A stretch of DNA of 27,895 bases from positions 1 to 27,895 of the forward strand of contig JAEDGF010000022.1 of NCBI GenBank assembly GCA_016297645.1. Reading direction: 5' to 3'. A model generated the notes under the pieces. That model did no database searches. It saw nothing but the letters and a program-made list of their open reading frames with translations, and had not been told where the DNA came from. This DNA comes from Clostridiaceae bacterium (GTDB lineage: Bacteria > Bacillota > Clostridia > Oscillospirales > Acutalibacteraceae). The position numbers were made by a program, and so were the translations under genes. Each line of letters begins with the position of its first letter. The first letter of the stretch is position 1. This document shows positions 14,218-23,111 of the stretch, one piece after another.

Positions 14218-15943
14218 TGCCGTCACCTCCCGACGCGGAATTTATCTCGGAGTACACTCCGCCGAGTTTCGCAAGCTCGGTGTGCGTACCCTTTTCGGCT
14301 ACCGCTCCGTCTTCGAGGACTATTATCTCCTGTGCGTCGCGTATGCTGCCGGTGCGCAGAGATACGGTTATGACCGCCGGATGCCAGTAAAGCTCCGAAA
14401 GTGCCTTTGAAAGACGCGCGTCCGTTGCGAAATCGAGCGCGGAAGCGGAGTCGTCAAGTATGATTATCGGACTTTTTTTGACGAGCGTCCTTGCTATTGT
14501 AAGGCGCTGTCGCTGTCCGCCCGAGAGGTTAGCGCCGTTTTGCTCTATCATCTCGTCAAGCCCGTCTTTTTTTGCGGAGATTATATCGGCGCACTGGGCA
14601 GCGTTTATTGCGTATTCGAGGTCACTGTCGGATGCGTTTTTGTTGCCCCACAGAAGATTTTCCCGGATCGTTCCCTTGAACAGCACCGCCTTCTGCGGCA
14701 CTACGGCAACAAGGGAATTGAGCGTTTCGCGAGAGTAGTCGCGCACATTGTGTCCGAAAATACGGACTTCGCCCTCGGTGCAGTCGTAAAAACGGGGGAT
14801 AAGATTGACAAGGGTCGATTTTCCCGAGCCGGTAGAGCCGGTAACGCCCGTTTTTTCGCCCGGGTTGAGTGTGAAATTCACGCCCGTGAGGGACGGCGCG
14901 CCCGCGTTTTTGTATGTGAACGAAACATCCTTCATCTCGACCGCCGGTGCATCGAAATCGGGCTGAACGCCGTTTTCGGGGTAGGTCTGCGAGTTTTTCG
15001 CGGCAAATATTCCGCCTATGCGTTTTGCCGAAGCGAGTGCCTTTGAGATGTTTATGATGAGATCGGCGAGCTTTATAAGCTCCACGAGTATCTGTGCCAT
15101 GTAGTTGTAGAGTGCGACCACCGCACCCTGTGAGAGAATGCCCGAGTCAACGCGCAGCGCACCGGTGTAGATGAGAAGAATGGTCGCGCCGTTTATAAGC
15201 ACATATGTTATCGGGTTCATGAGCGCCGAAACGCGGCCTGCCGTGCGCTGGAATGAGTTAAGCTCCGAGGACGCTTCCGAAAAGCTCTTTTTTTCGCTCT
15301 CCTCGCGTCCGAATGCCCGCAGCACTCTTACGCCCGTCAGGTGTTGGCGGACTCTGCCCGTTACTTTATCGAGCGACTTCTGAACCTTTGCGTAAAGGGG
15401 CATACTGCCGAGCATTATCCCGAACACCGCTATTGCGAGCACCGGCACGGCGCCTGCGAATATCCATGCGGAGGTCCCCTTTGAGGTGTCTACGGTGAAC
15501 GCCATAATGACAGCGCCGAAAACCACGAACGGGGAACGCAGCAGCAGCCTTAATGCGAGGTTTATTCCGTTTTGCACCTTGTCCGCGTCGCCCGTAATGC
15601 GCGTGATGAGAGTAGAAGTGCCGAGCGTGTCCGCTTCGGTGTAGCCGAGCGACATTACATGGGAGAACAGAGCGCTTTTAAGCCCGTTCGTTATGCCCGT
15701 CGCCGCGTACGCCGCGAAATACTGCGCGGTTATCGAGAACACAAGCCCGATAAGCGCCAGCAGCCCGAGCAGTCCGCACATTTTAAGAGTATAGATCTTG
15801 TCGCCGCCGCCTATGCCGATGTCGATTATATTTTTAACGACGAGCGGCACAAACAGCTCCAACAGCGCTTCGAGCATTTTGAAAAGCGGTGCAAGAATGG
15901 ACTGTGCCCTGTATTTTTTGATAAACGGTAAAATTGTTTTCAC
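14210..15943 (-). CDS. ABC exporter half-transporter, degenerate ATPase subunit
   Basis: 577 aa. The start is GTG with AAGGG about 8 bases upstream. The membrane domain occupies about 12-310. The ATPase shows Walker A GSTGSGKST (369-377), a canonical LSGGQ signature (473-477) and Walker B IIILDD (493-498), with Asp498 where the catalytic Glu should be. The H-loop position is Leu529 in VSLRTGS rather than His. These changes are those of the degenerate half-site in asymmetric heterodimeric exporters (TM287/288 and BmrCD type). Its consensus signature would pair with the partner's intact Walker A and B, making one competent and one weak ATP site. It follows tex by 33 bases. Confidence 0.95.
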   Translation of the reverse strand: MKTILPFIKKYRAQSILAPLFKMLEALLELFVPLVVKNIIDIGIGGGDKIYTLKMCGLLGLLALIGLVFSITAQYFAAYAATGITNGLKSALFSHVMSLGYTEADTLGTSTLITRITGDADKVQNGINLALRLLLRSPFVVFGAVIMAFTVDTSKGTSAWIFAGAVPVLAIAVFGIMLGSMPLYAKVQKSLDKVTGRVRQHLTGVRVLRAFGREESEKKSFSEASSELNSFQRTAGRVSALMNPITYVLINGATILLIYTGALRVDSGILSQGAVVALYNYMAQILVELIKLADLIINISKALASAKRIGGIFAAKNSQTYPENGVQPDFDAPAVEMKDVSFTYKNAGAPSLTGVNFTLNPGEKTGVTGSTGSGKSTLVNLIPRFYDCTEGEVRIFGHNVRDYSRETLNSLVAVVPQKAVLFKGTIRENLLWGNKNASDSDLEYAINAAQCADIISAKKDGLDEMIEQNGANLSGGQRQRLTIARTLVKKSPIIILDDSASALDFATDARLSKALSELYWHPAVITVSLRTGSIRDAQEIIVLEDGAVAEKGTHTELAKLGGVYSEINSASGGDGNG

Positions 15944-15976
15944 TTTTTCAACCCTTAGAAAAATAGTTCGCGGAAA

Positions 15977-18121
15977 TCAGATCTTCATCGTGAGCGAAAT
16001 TCTTTTCTTCTTTGTGTCGACGGACATGACCTTGACCTTGACTATATCCCCGACCTTCAACACCTCGGACGGGTGCTTTATATATTTGTTCGTTATCTGC
16101 GAAATATGGACAAGTCCGTCCTGATGCACGCCGATATCGACAAACACGCCGAAATCGATAACATTTCGCACCGTGCCGGTAAGCTCCATGCCCTCTTTCA
16201 GGTCGTCAAGACTCAGAAGGTCGCTTCTGAGCATGGGCTTGGGGAGCGCGTCGCGGATGTCGCGCCCGGGCTTTGAAAGCTCGGTGACGATGTCGTCAAG
16301 TGTGGGAATGCCTATCTCACAGTCGTCCGCCAATTTGGTTTTTCCGAAGCTCTTTACCTTTTCGCCGAGTCCCGAAAGTGCTTCTCTGCCTGCCTTTTTC
16401 GGGTCTACGCCCACTTCTTCAAGCAGCTTCTTTGCTGCCGAATACGACTCGGGGTGGACTCCGGTGTTGTCGAGCGGTTCTTTTCCTCCGGGTATTCTTA
16501 AAAATCCGGCGCACTGCTGGAACGCCTTCGGCCCGAGTCCCTTCACCTTTTTAAGCTGCGCGCGCGAGGTGAATTCGCCGTTTTCGTCACGGTAAGCGAC
16601 GATGTTTGCGGCGGTCGACGAGCTTATTCCGGCTACATAGCCGAGAAGTGAGGGCGAGGCTGTGTTGAGGTCGACTCCTACGGAGTTTACGCAGTCCTCG
16701 ACTACACCGCGAAGCGATTCGTTCAGGCGCGCCTGCGGCAGGTCGTGCTGGTACTGCCCCACGCCTATGCTTTTGGGGTCTATTTTTACAAGCTCTGACA
16801 GCGGATCCTGTAAGCGGCGTGCTATCGACACGGCGGAGCGAACCGAAACATCGAAATCCGGGAACTCCTTTGCGCCGAGCTTTGACGCCGAATAGACGGA
16901 CGCACCGGCTTCGTTTACGACCATGTAGGTCACTTTTCCGCCGTAGTCCTTTATTGTGTCCGCAACGAATATCTCGGCTTCCTTCGATGCCGTTCCGTTA
17001 CCGATCGAAATACATTCGATTCCGTATTTCGCTATGAGCGATTTTACTTTCGATGCCGATTCCGCCGTTTTGCTCTGAGGCGGAGTGGGGTAGATAACGC
17101 CCGTGTAGAGTACCTTTCCGGTGCCGTCCACCGCCGCTAACTTGCAGCCGGTACGGTATGCCGGGTCGACCGCGAGAACGGTTTTGTTCTTTATGGGCGG
17201 CTGCATTAAAAGCGGTTTGAGGTTCTGTCCGAACATCTTTATAGCCTGCTCGTCCGCTTTTTCCGTGAGGTCGTTTCTGATTTCTCTTTCAACGCTCGGG
17301 AAAACAAGGCGCGTGTAGCTGTCGAGCGCCGTTTCTTTTATGAACTGCTCCGAGAAACTGCCCTTTTTTACAAAGCAGCGGTAGAAAATGCCCATTGCGG
17401 CAAAGTCCTCTATCTGAATGCCGACTTTGAGGAAATCTTCGTTTTCGCCCCTGTTGATGGCGTGAATTCTGTGCGGCGGAATTTTCCCGACCGCTTCCGA
17501 ATAGTCGTAATAACCGGCGTAGACGGAGTCCGCGTCCGTTTTTGCTTCGGAGTGAAGAATGCCCTTTGACAGAATAAGCGCTTTAAGCTCTTTTCTTACC
17601 TCGGGCGAGTCGCTCATTGTTTCGGCGATTATATCCGCTGCGCCCTTTAACGCGTCCTCGACGCTTTCAACGCCTTTTTCGGGGTCGATAAAAGCGGCGG
17701 CTTCCTTTTCGGGAGTCGTGTTTGTAAGGAGCTGACCGAGCAGAAGGACTGCAAGCGGTTCAAGTCCCTTTTCCTTCGCGACGGTCGCACGCGTGCGGCG
17801 CTTCTGCTTGAACGGACGGTATATGTCTTCGAGTACGGCAAGGGTTTCCGCTTTTGCCAGAGCGTCCGCTATTTCGGGAGTCATTTTGCCCTGCTCCTCG
17901 ATGGAGGCGGCGTAGTCCTCTTTTTTCTTTTCGAGATTTCGCAGGTATTGAAGCCTGTCGGCAATGTCGCGCAGCACCTGGTCGTCGCACGCACCGTGCT
18001 GTTCCTTGCGGTAACGCGCGATAAACGGGATGGTGTTGCCGTCGTCGATTAGCTTTATTATGTTTTCCGTGTGGAGCGGAGAAACGGGAAACTCCGCGCA
18101 GAGCTTTGCTTTGATATCCAT
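15977..18121 (-). CDS. tex: Tex-family S1 RNA-binding transcription accessory protein
   Basis: 714 aa, the normal length. Tex is a nucleic-acid-binding relative of eukaryotic Spt6. In other bacteria it affects transcription, toxin expression and stress tolerance. The N-terminal helical region contains IPFIARYRKE (31-40). A YqgF/RNase H-like domain lies near 320-460, with AVDPAYRTGCKLA. Helix-hairpin-helix repeats follow (about 490-560, TASPSLLGYVAGISS and KKVKGLGPKAF). The C-terminal S1 domain is at about 640-714 (GTVRNVIDFGVFVDIGVHQDGLVHIS). AAAGGAT precedes the ATG. No promoter is evident in the 72 bases before it, so it may be read from the lipoprotein operon or from an unrecognised promoter. 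Confidence 0.97.
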   Translation of the reverse strand: MDIKAKLCAEFPVSPLHTENIIKLIDDGNTIPFIARYRKEQHGACDDQVLRDIADRLQYLRNLEKKKEDYAASIEEQGKMTPEIADALAKAETLAVLEDIYRPFKQKRRTRATVAKEKGLEPLAVLLLGQLLTNTTPEKEAAAFIDPEKGVESVEDALKGAADIIAETMSDSPEVRKELKALILSKGILHSEAKTDADSVYAGYYDYSEAVGKIPPHRIHAINRGENEDFLKVGIQIEDFAAMGIFYRCFVKKGSFSEQFIKETALDSYTRLVFPSVEREIRNDLTEKADEQAIKMFGQNLKPLLMQPPIKNKTVLAVDPAYRTGCKLAAVDGTGKVLYTGVIYPTPPQSKTAESASKVKSLIAKYGIECISIGNGTASKEAEIFVADTIKDYGGKVTYMVVNEAGASVYSASKLGAKEFPDFDVSVRSAVSIARRLQDPLSELVKIDPKSIGVGQYQHDLPQARLNESLRGVVEDCVNSVGVDLNTASPSLLGYVAGISSSTAANIVAYRDENGEFTSRAQLKKVKGLGPKAFQQCAGFLRIPGGKEPLDNTGVHPESYSAAKKLLEEVGVDPKKAGREALSGLGEKVKSFGKTKLADDCEIGIPTLDDIVTELSKPGRDIRDALPKPMLRSDLLSLDDLKEGMELTGTVRNVIDFGVFVDIGVHQDGLVHISQITNKYIKHPSEVLKVGDIVKVKVMSVDTKKKRISLTMKI

Positions 18122-18193
18122 AAATTATCCTTTGCTGTTTGTTAATTCGTGTTTTTTTGAGATTCGTTTTTTTACATTCCCATTTCAGGTATG

Positions 18194-18841
18194 TCAGTCT
18201 GTCGACTCTGCCGTTTCTTCTTCGCTTTTTCCTATTCTCTGCGCCATTTTGAGCTGCTGCTCGACGGACATTTCCTCGAAATCGTTGTCGTAGTATGCGC
18301 CGCCTGCCGAAATCGCTATGCGCGTTCCGTCCGGCTCGTAGTAGCTTATGACTTCGCTTCCGGCGCTGTTGATGTAGGTGAAGCTCGCCATGTTGATCGA
18401 GCCGTCCTCGTTGAAGTACCAGCCCGTTTCGCTGTCGCCGAAGTATTGAAGATGTCCGCCCTCGCGGTAAAACGCGGAATAAGCCTCACCGTTTTCAACA
18501 AACGACATGACATATGTTCCGTCCGTCAGAATGTAATATTCCCGTCCGGCGCTGTCTTTGAGAATCTTATCGGCGGCAAGTCCGCTTATCATCGCACTCT
18601 CGGCGCTTATTTCCGAAAAAGAGTCCGTGTCGAGCTTCGAAAAGTCCGTTTCTATCTTTACGGGAAGCTCTTTTTTGTATGTCGGCGGACACATTTCGTC
18701 AAGAGTGGGCTGATACGCCGTTGTTTCGGGAACGGCGGGGGAGGTCGGCTCCTCCTCTTTTTTGCAGCCGCACAGGCAGGCGGACGCACACATCAGCGCC
18801 GCCGCACCGAGGGATATCGCACGGAGAGTTTTTTTGTTCAA
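18194..18841 (-). CDS. Putative lipoprotein, function unknown
   Basis: 215 aa. A signal peptide ends in the lipobox LCGC, with Cys26 the predicted lipidated residue. An acidic, Pro/Thr-rich linker follows (about 28-45), then a beta-rich domain in which aromatic and glycine-rich segments such as YYILTDGTY and GWYFNEDGSIN suggest short repeated strands. The start is TTG with AAAGGCGG upstream; no in-frame ATG precedes the signal peptide. It begins 19 bases after the metallophosphoesterase gene, so the two are probably co-transcribed and both exported. I do not recognise the family. Confidence 0.75.
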   Translation of the reverse strand: MNKKTLRAISLGAAALMCASACLCGCKKEEEPTSPAVPETTAYQPTLDEMCPPTYKKELPVKIETDFSKLDTDSFSEISAESAMISGLAADKILKDSAGREYYILTDGTYVMSFVENGEAYSAFYREGGHLQYFGDSETGWYFNEDGSINMASFTYINSAGSEVISYYEPDGTRIAISAGGAYYDNDFEEMSVEQQLKMAQRIGKSEEETAESTD

Positions 18842-18860
18842 TTTTTTTTACCGCCTTTCG

Positions 18861-20345
18861 TCAGCAGAGAGGTTCCTGCGTCAGGGCTTTATTGTTGAAT
18901 ATTGTTTTGATGTACGAAATGTCGTAGCCCTTTTCTCTGAGCTTTTTGGTGACGCTTATATTGTTGAAAACCGCGAATATCGTACCGCAGAGATCGGCGA
19001 AGCGGCTGAAAAGCGTGCGCCAGAATTTTATTTTTACGGGCTTTGAGCCGGAGTCCTTAATGAGCTTGAAGGACGCATAAACACTCGCGTCCGCGTAGTC
19101 GTATGTTTTTACCGTTATGTCGTTTTCGTTGAAGTCGATTATGTTGTAGACTATTTTTTCGGGGTCGTCGCTGCCGATACCTATGTTTTCGCCGTAGGTG
19201 TATCCGCCTGAACGCGGACGGGTCAGTGAGCCCGAAACCATATAGACCGTGCCCTCGGCGTTCGTTATCTCATAGCCGTTTCTGAGGTCGGTCACGCTCT
19301 CTTTATTATACATTATATTAGACACCGAGTAGCAGTGGCTGTGTCCGAGCAGAACGAGGTCGATGTTGAACTCGTCGAAAATGGGAGTCCAGAGCAGACG
19401 GAGCATTTTGTTCTCGGACTCGCGGTGGGGGATAGTCTGTCCCCACAAATCGTGGTGCATCATGCACACGCGCCATTTCGCGTCCGGGTTGGCTGCAACA
19501 GCCTTTTGAATGAACGAGTGGTGGTCGGTGCCGGAGCCGTTATTCGAATCCATTACCATGAAAAGCACATCGCCCTTTGTGAACCAGTAGTCGCCGCCCT
19601 GATAGGAGTTTACCATGCCGAAATACTCGTTCGGGACGCTCTTGAAGAATTTGTAGTCAACGCCTTTGCGGTCGTGGTTGCCGATGGAGGTCGCAAAATC
19701 GAGCGTTTTTACGGCAGGGGAGGCGGTAAGACCTATGTATTCGCTGCGAAAACCCGAGGAAGCCTGATCGCCTGCCGAGAGAATGGTCGTTATCTCCCGT
19801 CCGTTTGCCTTTGACACTTCCTTTGCCTGCCCGACTATGTTCGCGAAGGTGAGTGAATCCTTTTCGACATCGGCAAAGCTGTCGGTTTCGCCCGTGATGT
19901 GGATATCCGTCACGAACATGGCGGAAAATTCATCGCCCTCGGTCGTGAAGGAATAGACATCGCTTTCATATCCGTCCGAAATACAGGTGTAGTAGTATTC
20001 CGTTTCGGCTTCAAGTCCGGAAACGGTGACATATGCGCGGTTGTCGCCCTGATATGTTTCGCTCAAAGCACCCTTGAAGGTCTTTGCGCCGCGCATGGAC
20101 TCGTTGTCGGCGAGCTTCACTTCGCAATAGTCGGAGTCTTTTGCGGCGTACCACGAGATATTCCTCGATGAACTGTCGGAGCCGGGCTGCATGATTATGC
20201 CTTTGCCGGCGTCGCCCGTACTGTCGTAGTAGTAGCTTTTCCACTCATCCGGCGTAATGTCGGCAGCCGATACCGGCACGGCAAGGCTTGCCGAAAGCAG
20301 GATAATGGCAAGCAGAAGTGAAAGGGGAGTTTTGATTTTTTTCAT
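18861..20345 (-). CDS. Secreted metallophosphoesterase, purple-acid-phosphatase-like
   Basis: 494 aa. The signal peptide has a cleavage site near VSA (26-28). An N-terminal fibronectin-III-like domain (about 35-136) precedes the calcineurin-like catalytic domain. Metal and phosphate ligands are in place: D147 and H149 (TDIHI), GD at 192-193, GNHD at 222-225, HH at 297-298 and GHSH at 334-337. The arrangement suggests extracellular or surface hydrolysis of phosphomono- or diesters; the substrate is unknown. About 90 C-terminal residues beyond the catalytic core contain a basic stretch, possibly for wall or membrane association. GAGGAA lies 7 bases before the ATG. It lies downstream of the dGTPase gene (48-base gap) and directly upstream of a lipoprotein gene. 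Confidence 0.92.
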   Translation of the reverse strand: MKKIKTPLSLLLAIILLSASLAVPVSAADITPDEWKSYYYDSTGDAGKGIIMQPGSDSSSRNISWYAAKDSDYCEVKLADNESMRGAKTFKGALSETYQGDNRAYVTVSGLEAETEYYYTCISDGYESDVYSFTTEGDEFSAMFVTDIHITGETDSFADVEKDSLTFANIVGQAKEVSKANGREITTILSAGDQASSGFRSEYIGLTASPAVKTLDFATSIGNHDRKGVDYKFFKSVPNEYFGMVNSYQGGDYWFTKGDVLFMVMDSNNGSGTDHHSFIQKAVAANPDAKWRVCMMHHDLWGQTIPHRESENKMLRLLWTPIFDEFNIDLVLLGHSHCYSVSNIMYNKESVTDLRNGYEITNAEGTVYMVSGSLTRPRSGGYTYGENIGIGSDDPEKIVYNIIDFNENDITVKTYDYADASVYASFKLIKDSGSKPVKIKFWRTLFSRFADLCGTIFAVFNNISVTKKLREKGYDISYIKTIFNNKALTQEPLC

Positions 20346-20393
20346 TTTTCTGTTCCTCTCTGTATTTTTTTATGTTTTTTATTATTGATCCTT

Positions 20394-21635
20394 TTAGTAT
20401 GTGATAAGCTCGTTGAATGCTTTTATCGCAAAATTGTCGCTCATGCCGGAGATGTAATCTATTATGGCTCTGATATATATTTCTCTCGTTTCGAGCGTGC
20501 CGTATATTTTTTCCGTGATGCATTTGACGCTTGTTTCGGTTATGTTGCCGAACATATCCATTTTAGGTTCGCAGTATTTCGAAATCCATTTTGCGAATTC
20601 GCCCATAAGCATGGGGTAGATGTCGGCGCGGCGGTTCAATTCGTCTACCGTTTCTTCGCCCGAGTATGCGTCGAGCAGAGCGAAAAACAGCTGCTCCATG
20701 ACTACGCGCGCATACGCCGTAAAGGCTTCGAGCCGTTTTGAACGGTATATATATTTATAGTTAAAATCTTTTATGGCTTTGAGCTGCTCCGAAAAGGTGT
20801 CCGAAAGGCATATGCCCTTTTCGGGGGAGGAGTTGCGGCACACATCGTATATCATGTTGTGAATTATTACGGTGGTGTTTATCGCTTTTTTATCGTATTC
20901 GCGTGCCATGTCGGTCAAAATGTCAAGGCTGTCGGGGGAGAGGATTTTCAGCCTGACCGCGTCCTCGATATCGCGCCCGACATACGCTATTTTATCGGAG
21001 AGCTTTACAACGCACCCTTCCCATGTAAACGGCTGGTACTGTCCGCACGATGTAAAGTCGTTCAGGTCAATGTATTCGTCCCTCGGGCGCAGTCCGTTGT
21101 CGTCTACCTCGCCGCAGTGGGAGATTATGCCGTCGCGCACGGCGTAGGTGAGGTCGAGCGGACGCTGAACGCGATAGTCGTCTTCGAGAAGCTCTATTTT
21201 GTCTACAAAGCGCAAGCCGTTTCTCTCGTGGAAAAAGCACTCGCCGAGATATTCGCGCGAGAGCCTGTCAAGCTCCCGTTCCCCCTGATGCCCGAACGGC
21301 GCGTGACCGAGGTCGTGTCCCATTGCGATAGCGCGCGTCAGCTCTACCGAAAGACCGAGGTCCTTTGCGATGGTGGTCGAAACGCTCTCAACATGAGCCA
21401 CATGCTCCATTCTGGTGCATATGTGGTCGTTATCGACATTGAAAAACACCTGCGTTTTGTGCTTTAAGCGTCTGTACGCGAGCGAGTGGAGAATACGCGT
21501 GTAGTCGCGCTCGTACGGGTCGCGGCAGTCGTTCGGCTTTTTGTAGAGCGGCAAAAGACGCGCCGTGTGCTTTTCCCACAGCGGATTTTCGGGTGTTGAG
21601 GCAAGTGATGAGAATAAATGGCCGTTTATTGACAT
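20394..21635 (-). CDS. dgt: HD-domain deoxyguanosinetriphosphate triphosphohydrolase-like protein
   Basis: 413 aa from the chosen start. Dgt enzymes hydrolyse dGTP, and often other dNTPs, to deoxynucleoside and triphosphate, trimming dNTP pools. The HD metal site is visible: RMEH (75-78), then GHD at 106-108 followed by LGHAPFGHQGE (109-119). Upstream, the RDYTRILHSLAYRRLKHKTQVF segment is characteristic of the family. The open frame extends 15 codons further upstream, but GGGAGG lies 9 bases before the ATG at 21633-21635, and homologues start near here. A 129-base gap separates it from femX with no clear terminator. The biochemical substrate range is not predictable. Confidence 0.93.
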   Translation of the reverse strand: MSINGHLFSSLASTPENPLWEKHTARLLPLYKKPNDCRDPYERDYTRILHSLAYRRLKHKTQVFFNVDNDHICTRMEHVAHVESVSTTIAKDLGLSVELTRAIAMGHDLGHAPFGHQGERELDRLSREYLGECFFHERNGLRFVDKIELLEDDYRVQRPLDLTYAVRDGIISHCGEVDDNGLRPRDEYIDLNDFTSCGQYQPFTWEGCVVKLSDKIAYVGRDIEDAVRLKILSPDSLDILTDMAREYDKKAINTTVIIHNMIYDVCRNSSPEKGICLSDTFSEQLKAIKDFNYKYIYRSKRLEAFTAYARVVMEQLFFALLDAYSGEETVDELNRRADIYPMLMGEFAKWISKYCEPKMDMFGNITETSVKCITEKIYGTLETREIYIRAIIDYISGMSDNFAIKAFNELITY

Positions 21636-21764
21636 GCAGAGTCCTCCCGTTTTTTTTTCGCCGCGAAACGGGGAATCCATGCGTGGAAAACGGAATACAT
21701 TTTTCCGGTTCTCCTGCGTGTGAAAAATGCGCCCGGTGCGGCAAAAAACAAATTTTTCCGTTGA

Positions 21765-23111
21765 TTATTCTTTATTTCTGCCCTTACGGACTATTCTGTT
21801 GACTACCGCCTGCGCTTCGCGTGCGGGGTCGATAAGATGAGAGTATGAGAAGTATTTGATTTTATCGGCAATAAGGACATATTCGCCTATGTATTCGATA
21901 TAGTCCGCGCCGAAGCTCTTTTTGAATGCGCAGATTCCCTCGAAATTGTCCTGCGGAACGCACTCGCCGAGAGTGCCGTCGGTGTCGGGGTCGGTCTTTT
22001 TAAGAAGGACATATCCGAGGTCGTGATAATCGTTATTAAGTGCAAGAGAGCGGCATATGCGCCTGAAATTGAAGTAGTGACTTGAACGAAGCTCGTTCCT
22101 GAGCAAATCTTTTGCACCGCCGAAAAGGCACGAGGACATTTTATTGTAATGCACGGTAAGTCCGCCCGAAACGCATATTTTTTCGCGGCTGTCGTCCGAT
22201 GTTTCCTTTACGCGCGTTTCGAAATGCTCGGTCTGGCGGTCAATGGATTCTATTTCTTCTTTTATGCCCTTTTGTCTTTTTAAGGGTGCGTCCGGCAGCT
22301 CTTTTTCAAGCTCCGCCTTTCTTTCAAGGCGCTGCTTTTGCTGTGCGGCGTCCTTTTTCTTGTCGTAGTAGACGAGCATTATATCCATGCCGTCCTTGCC
22401 GAAAACCTCCAACAGCCGCTCGCAGTAGTCGCCGCTGCGCTCGACGAAATCGTCGCGCGAGGAGGTGTCGTGCATAACATCGAGAAAATCGTGCATGATC
22501 GAGGGGTCTTTTTTTATGTCGTCTATCGTGTAGACCGCTTCGGTAAGTCCGCGCCCTTCGCCGATTCTCACGGAGTAGCGTATGCCCTTTTCAAAGCCTT
22601 TAAGGAGCTTTTCGGGTGTGTAGAGAACGCCGGAGGGGTCTTTGAGCGGCAGAATGAGCTGCACGGGCGATTTGTAAAGGCACTTTGACGCGTCCGTGTT
22701 GAGCATGAAGCCGCATGAGGTGAGCGTGTCGTGGACGGCTTTTCCCTCCGCTTTTTTCTCGCCGTTTACTCTCAGCTCTACGCACGGGTCGAAAAAGAGC
22801 GCGGTTATGCCGTTTTTCTTCATCTCTTTCTTCATAAAATCGGCGAATGCTTTTACAAGCTCGGCGTTATGAAGATCGCACACGGCTCCGGCAGGGCAGT
22901 AGCTTATTTTTCCGGCAAGCGGAATGTGCCTGTCCATGATAAGGGCGGTGAGAACGCGTGTACCGTTCCCGTCAAAGCCCGAGTAAAGCGTTGAATGCCA
23001 CTCTTTTTTTACCTCTGCCCATTTTGCAGACTGCATATATATTCCGCCGTTTGCGAGGACGAATTCCTCAAAGGCGTTCTTGTCGTTTTCTGTACGAAAT
23101 GTATAGTTCAT
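21765..23111 (-). CDS. FemABX-family peptidoglycan interpeptide aminoacyltransferase
   Basis: 448 aa. FemX-type enzymes transfer amino acids from aminoacyl-tRNA onto the diamino acid of the lipid-linked cell-wall precursor. The protein shows two GNAT-like halves. Between them is a highly charged coiled-coil insertion (about 254-303, rich in K/E/Q), the tRNA-interacting arm of this family. The C-terminal half includes ALNNDYHDLGY and YEYIG-type strands typical of the fold. The start codon overlaps the murE stop (ATGA, 23108-23111), and the GGAGG that serves it lies within the last codons of murE. It is cytoplasmic, acting at the membrane surface. Which amino acid is added cannot be inferred. 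Confidence 0.9.
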   Translation of the reverse strand: MNYTFRTENDKNAFEEFVLANGGIYMQSAKWAEVKKEWHSTLYSGFDGNGTRVLTALIMDRHIPLAGKISYCPAGAVCDLHNAELVKAFADFMKKEMKKNGITALFFDPCVELRVNGEKKAEGKAVHDTLTSCGFMLNTDASKCLYKSPVQLILPLKDPSGVLYTPEKLLKGFEKGIRYSVRIGEGRGLTEAVYTIDDIKKDPSIMHDFLDVMHDTSSRDDFVERSGDYCERLLEVFGKDGMDIMLVYYDKKKDAAQQKQRLERKAELEKELPDAPLKRQKGIKEEIESIDRQTEHFETRVKETSDDSREKICVSGGLTVHYNKMSSCLFGGAKDLLRNELRSSHYFNFRRICRSLALNNDYHDLGYVLLKKTDPDTDGTLGECVPQDNFEGICAFKKSFGADYIEYIGEYVLIADKIKYFSYSHLIDPAREAQAVVNRIVRKGRNKE

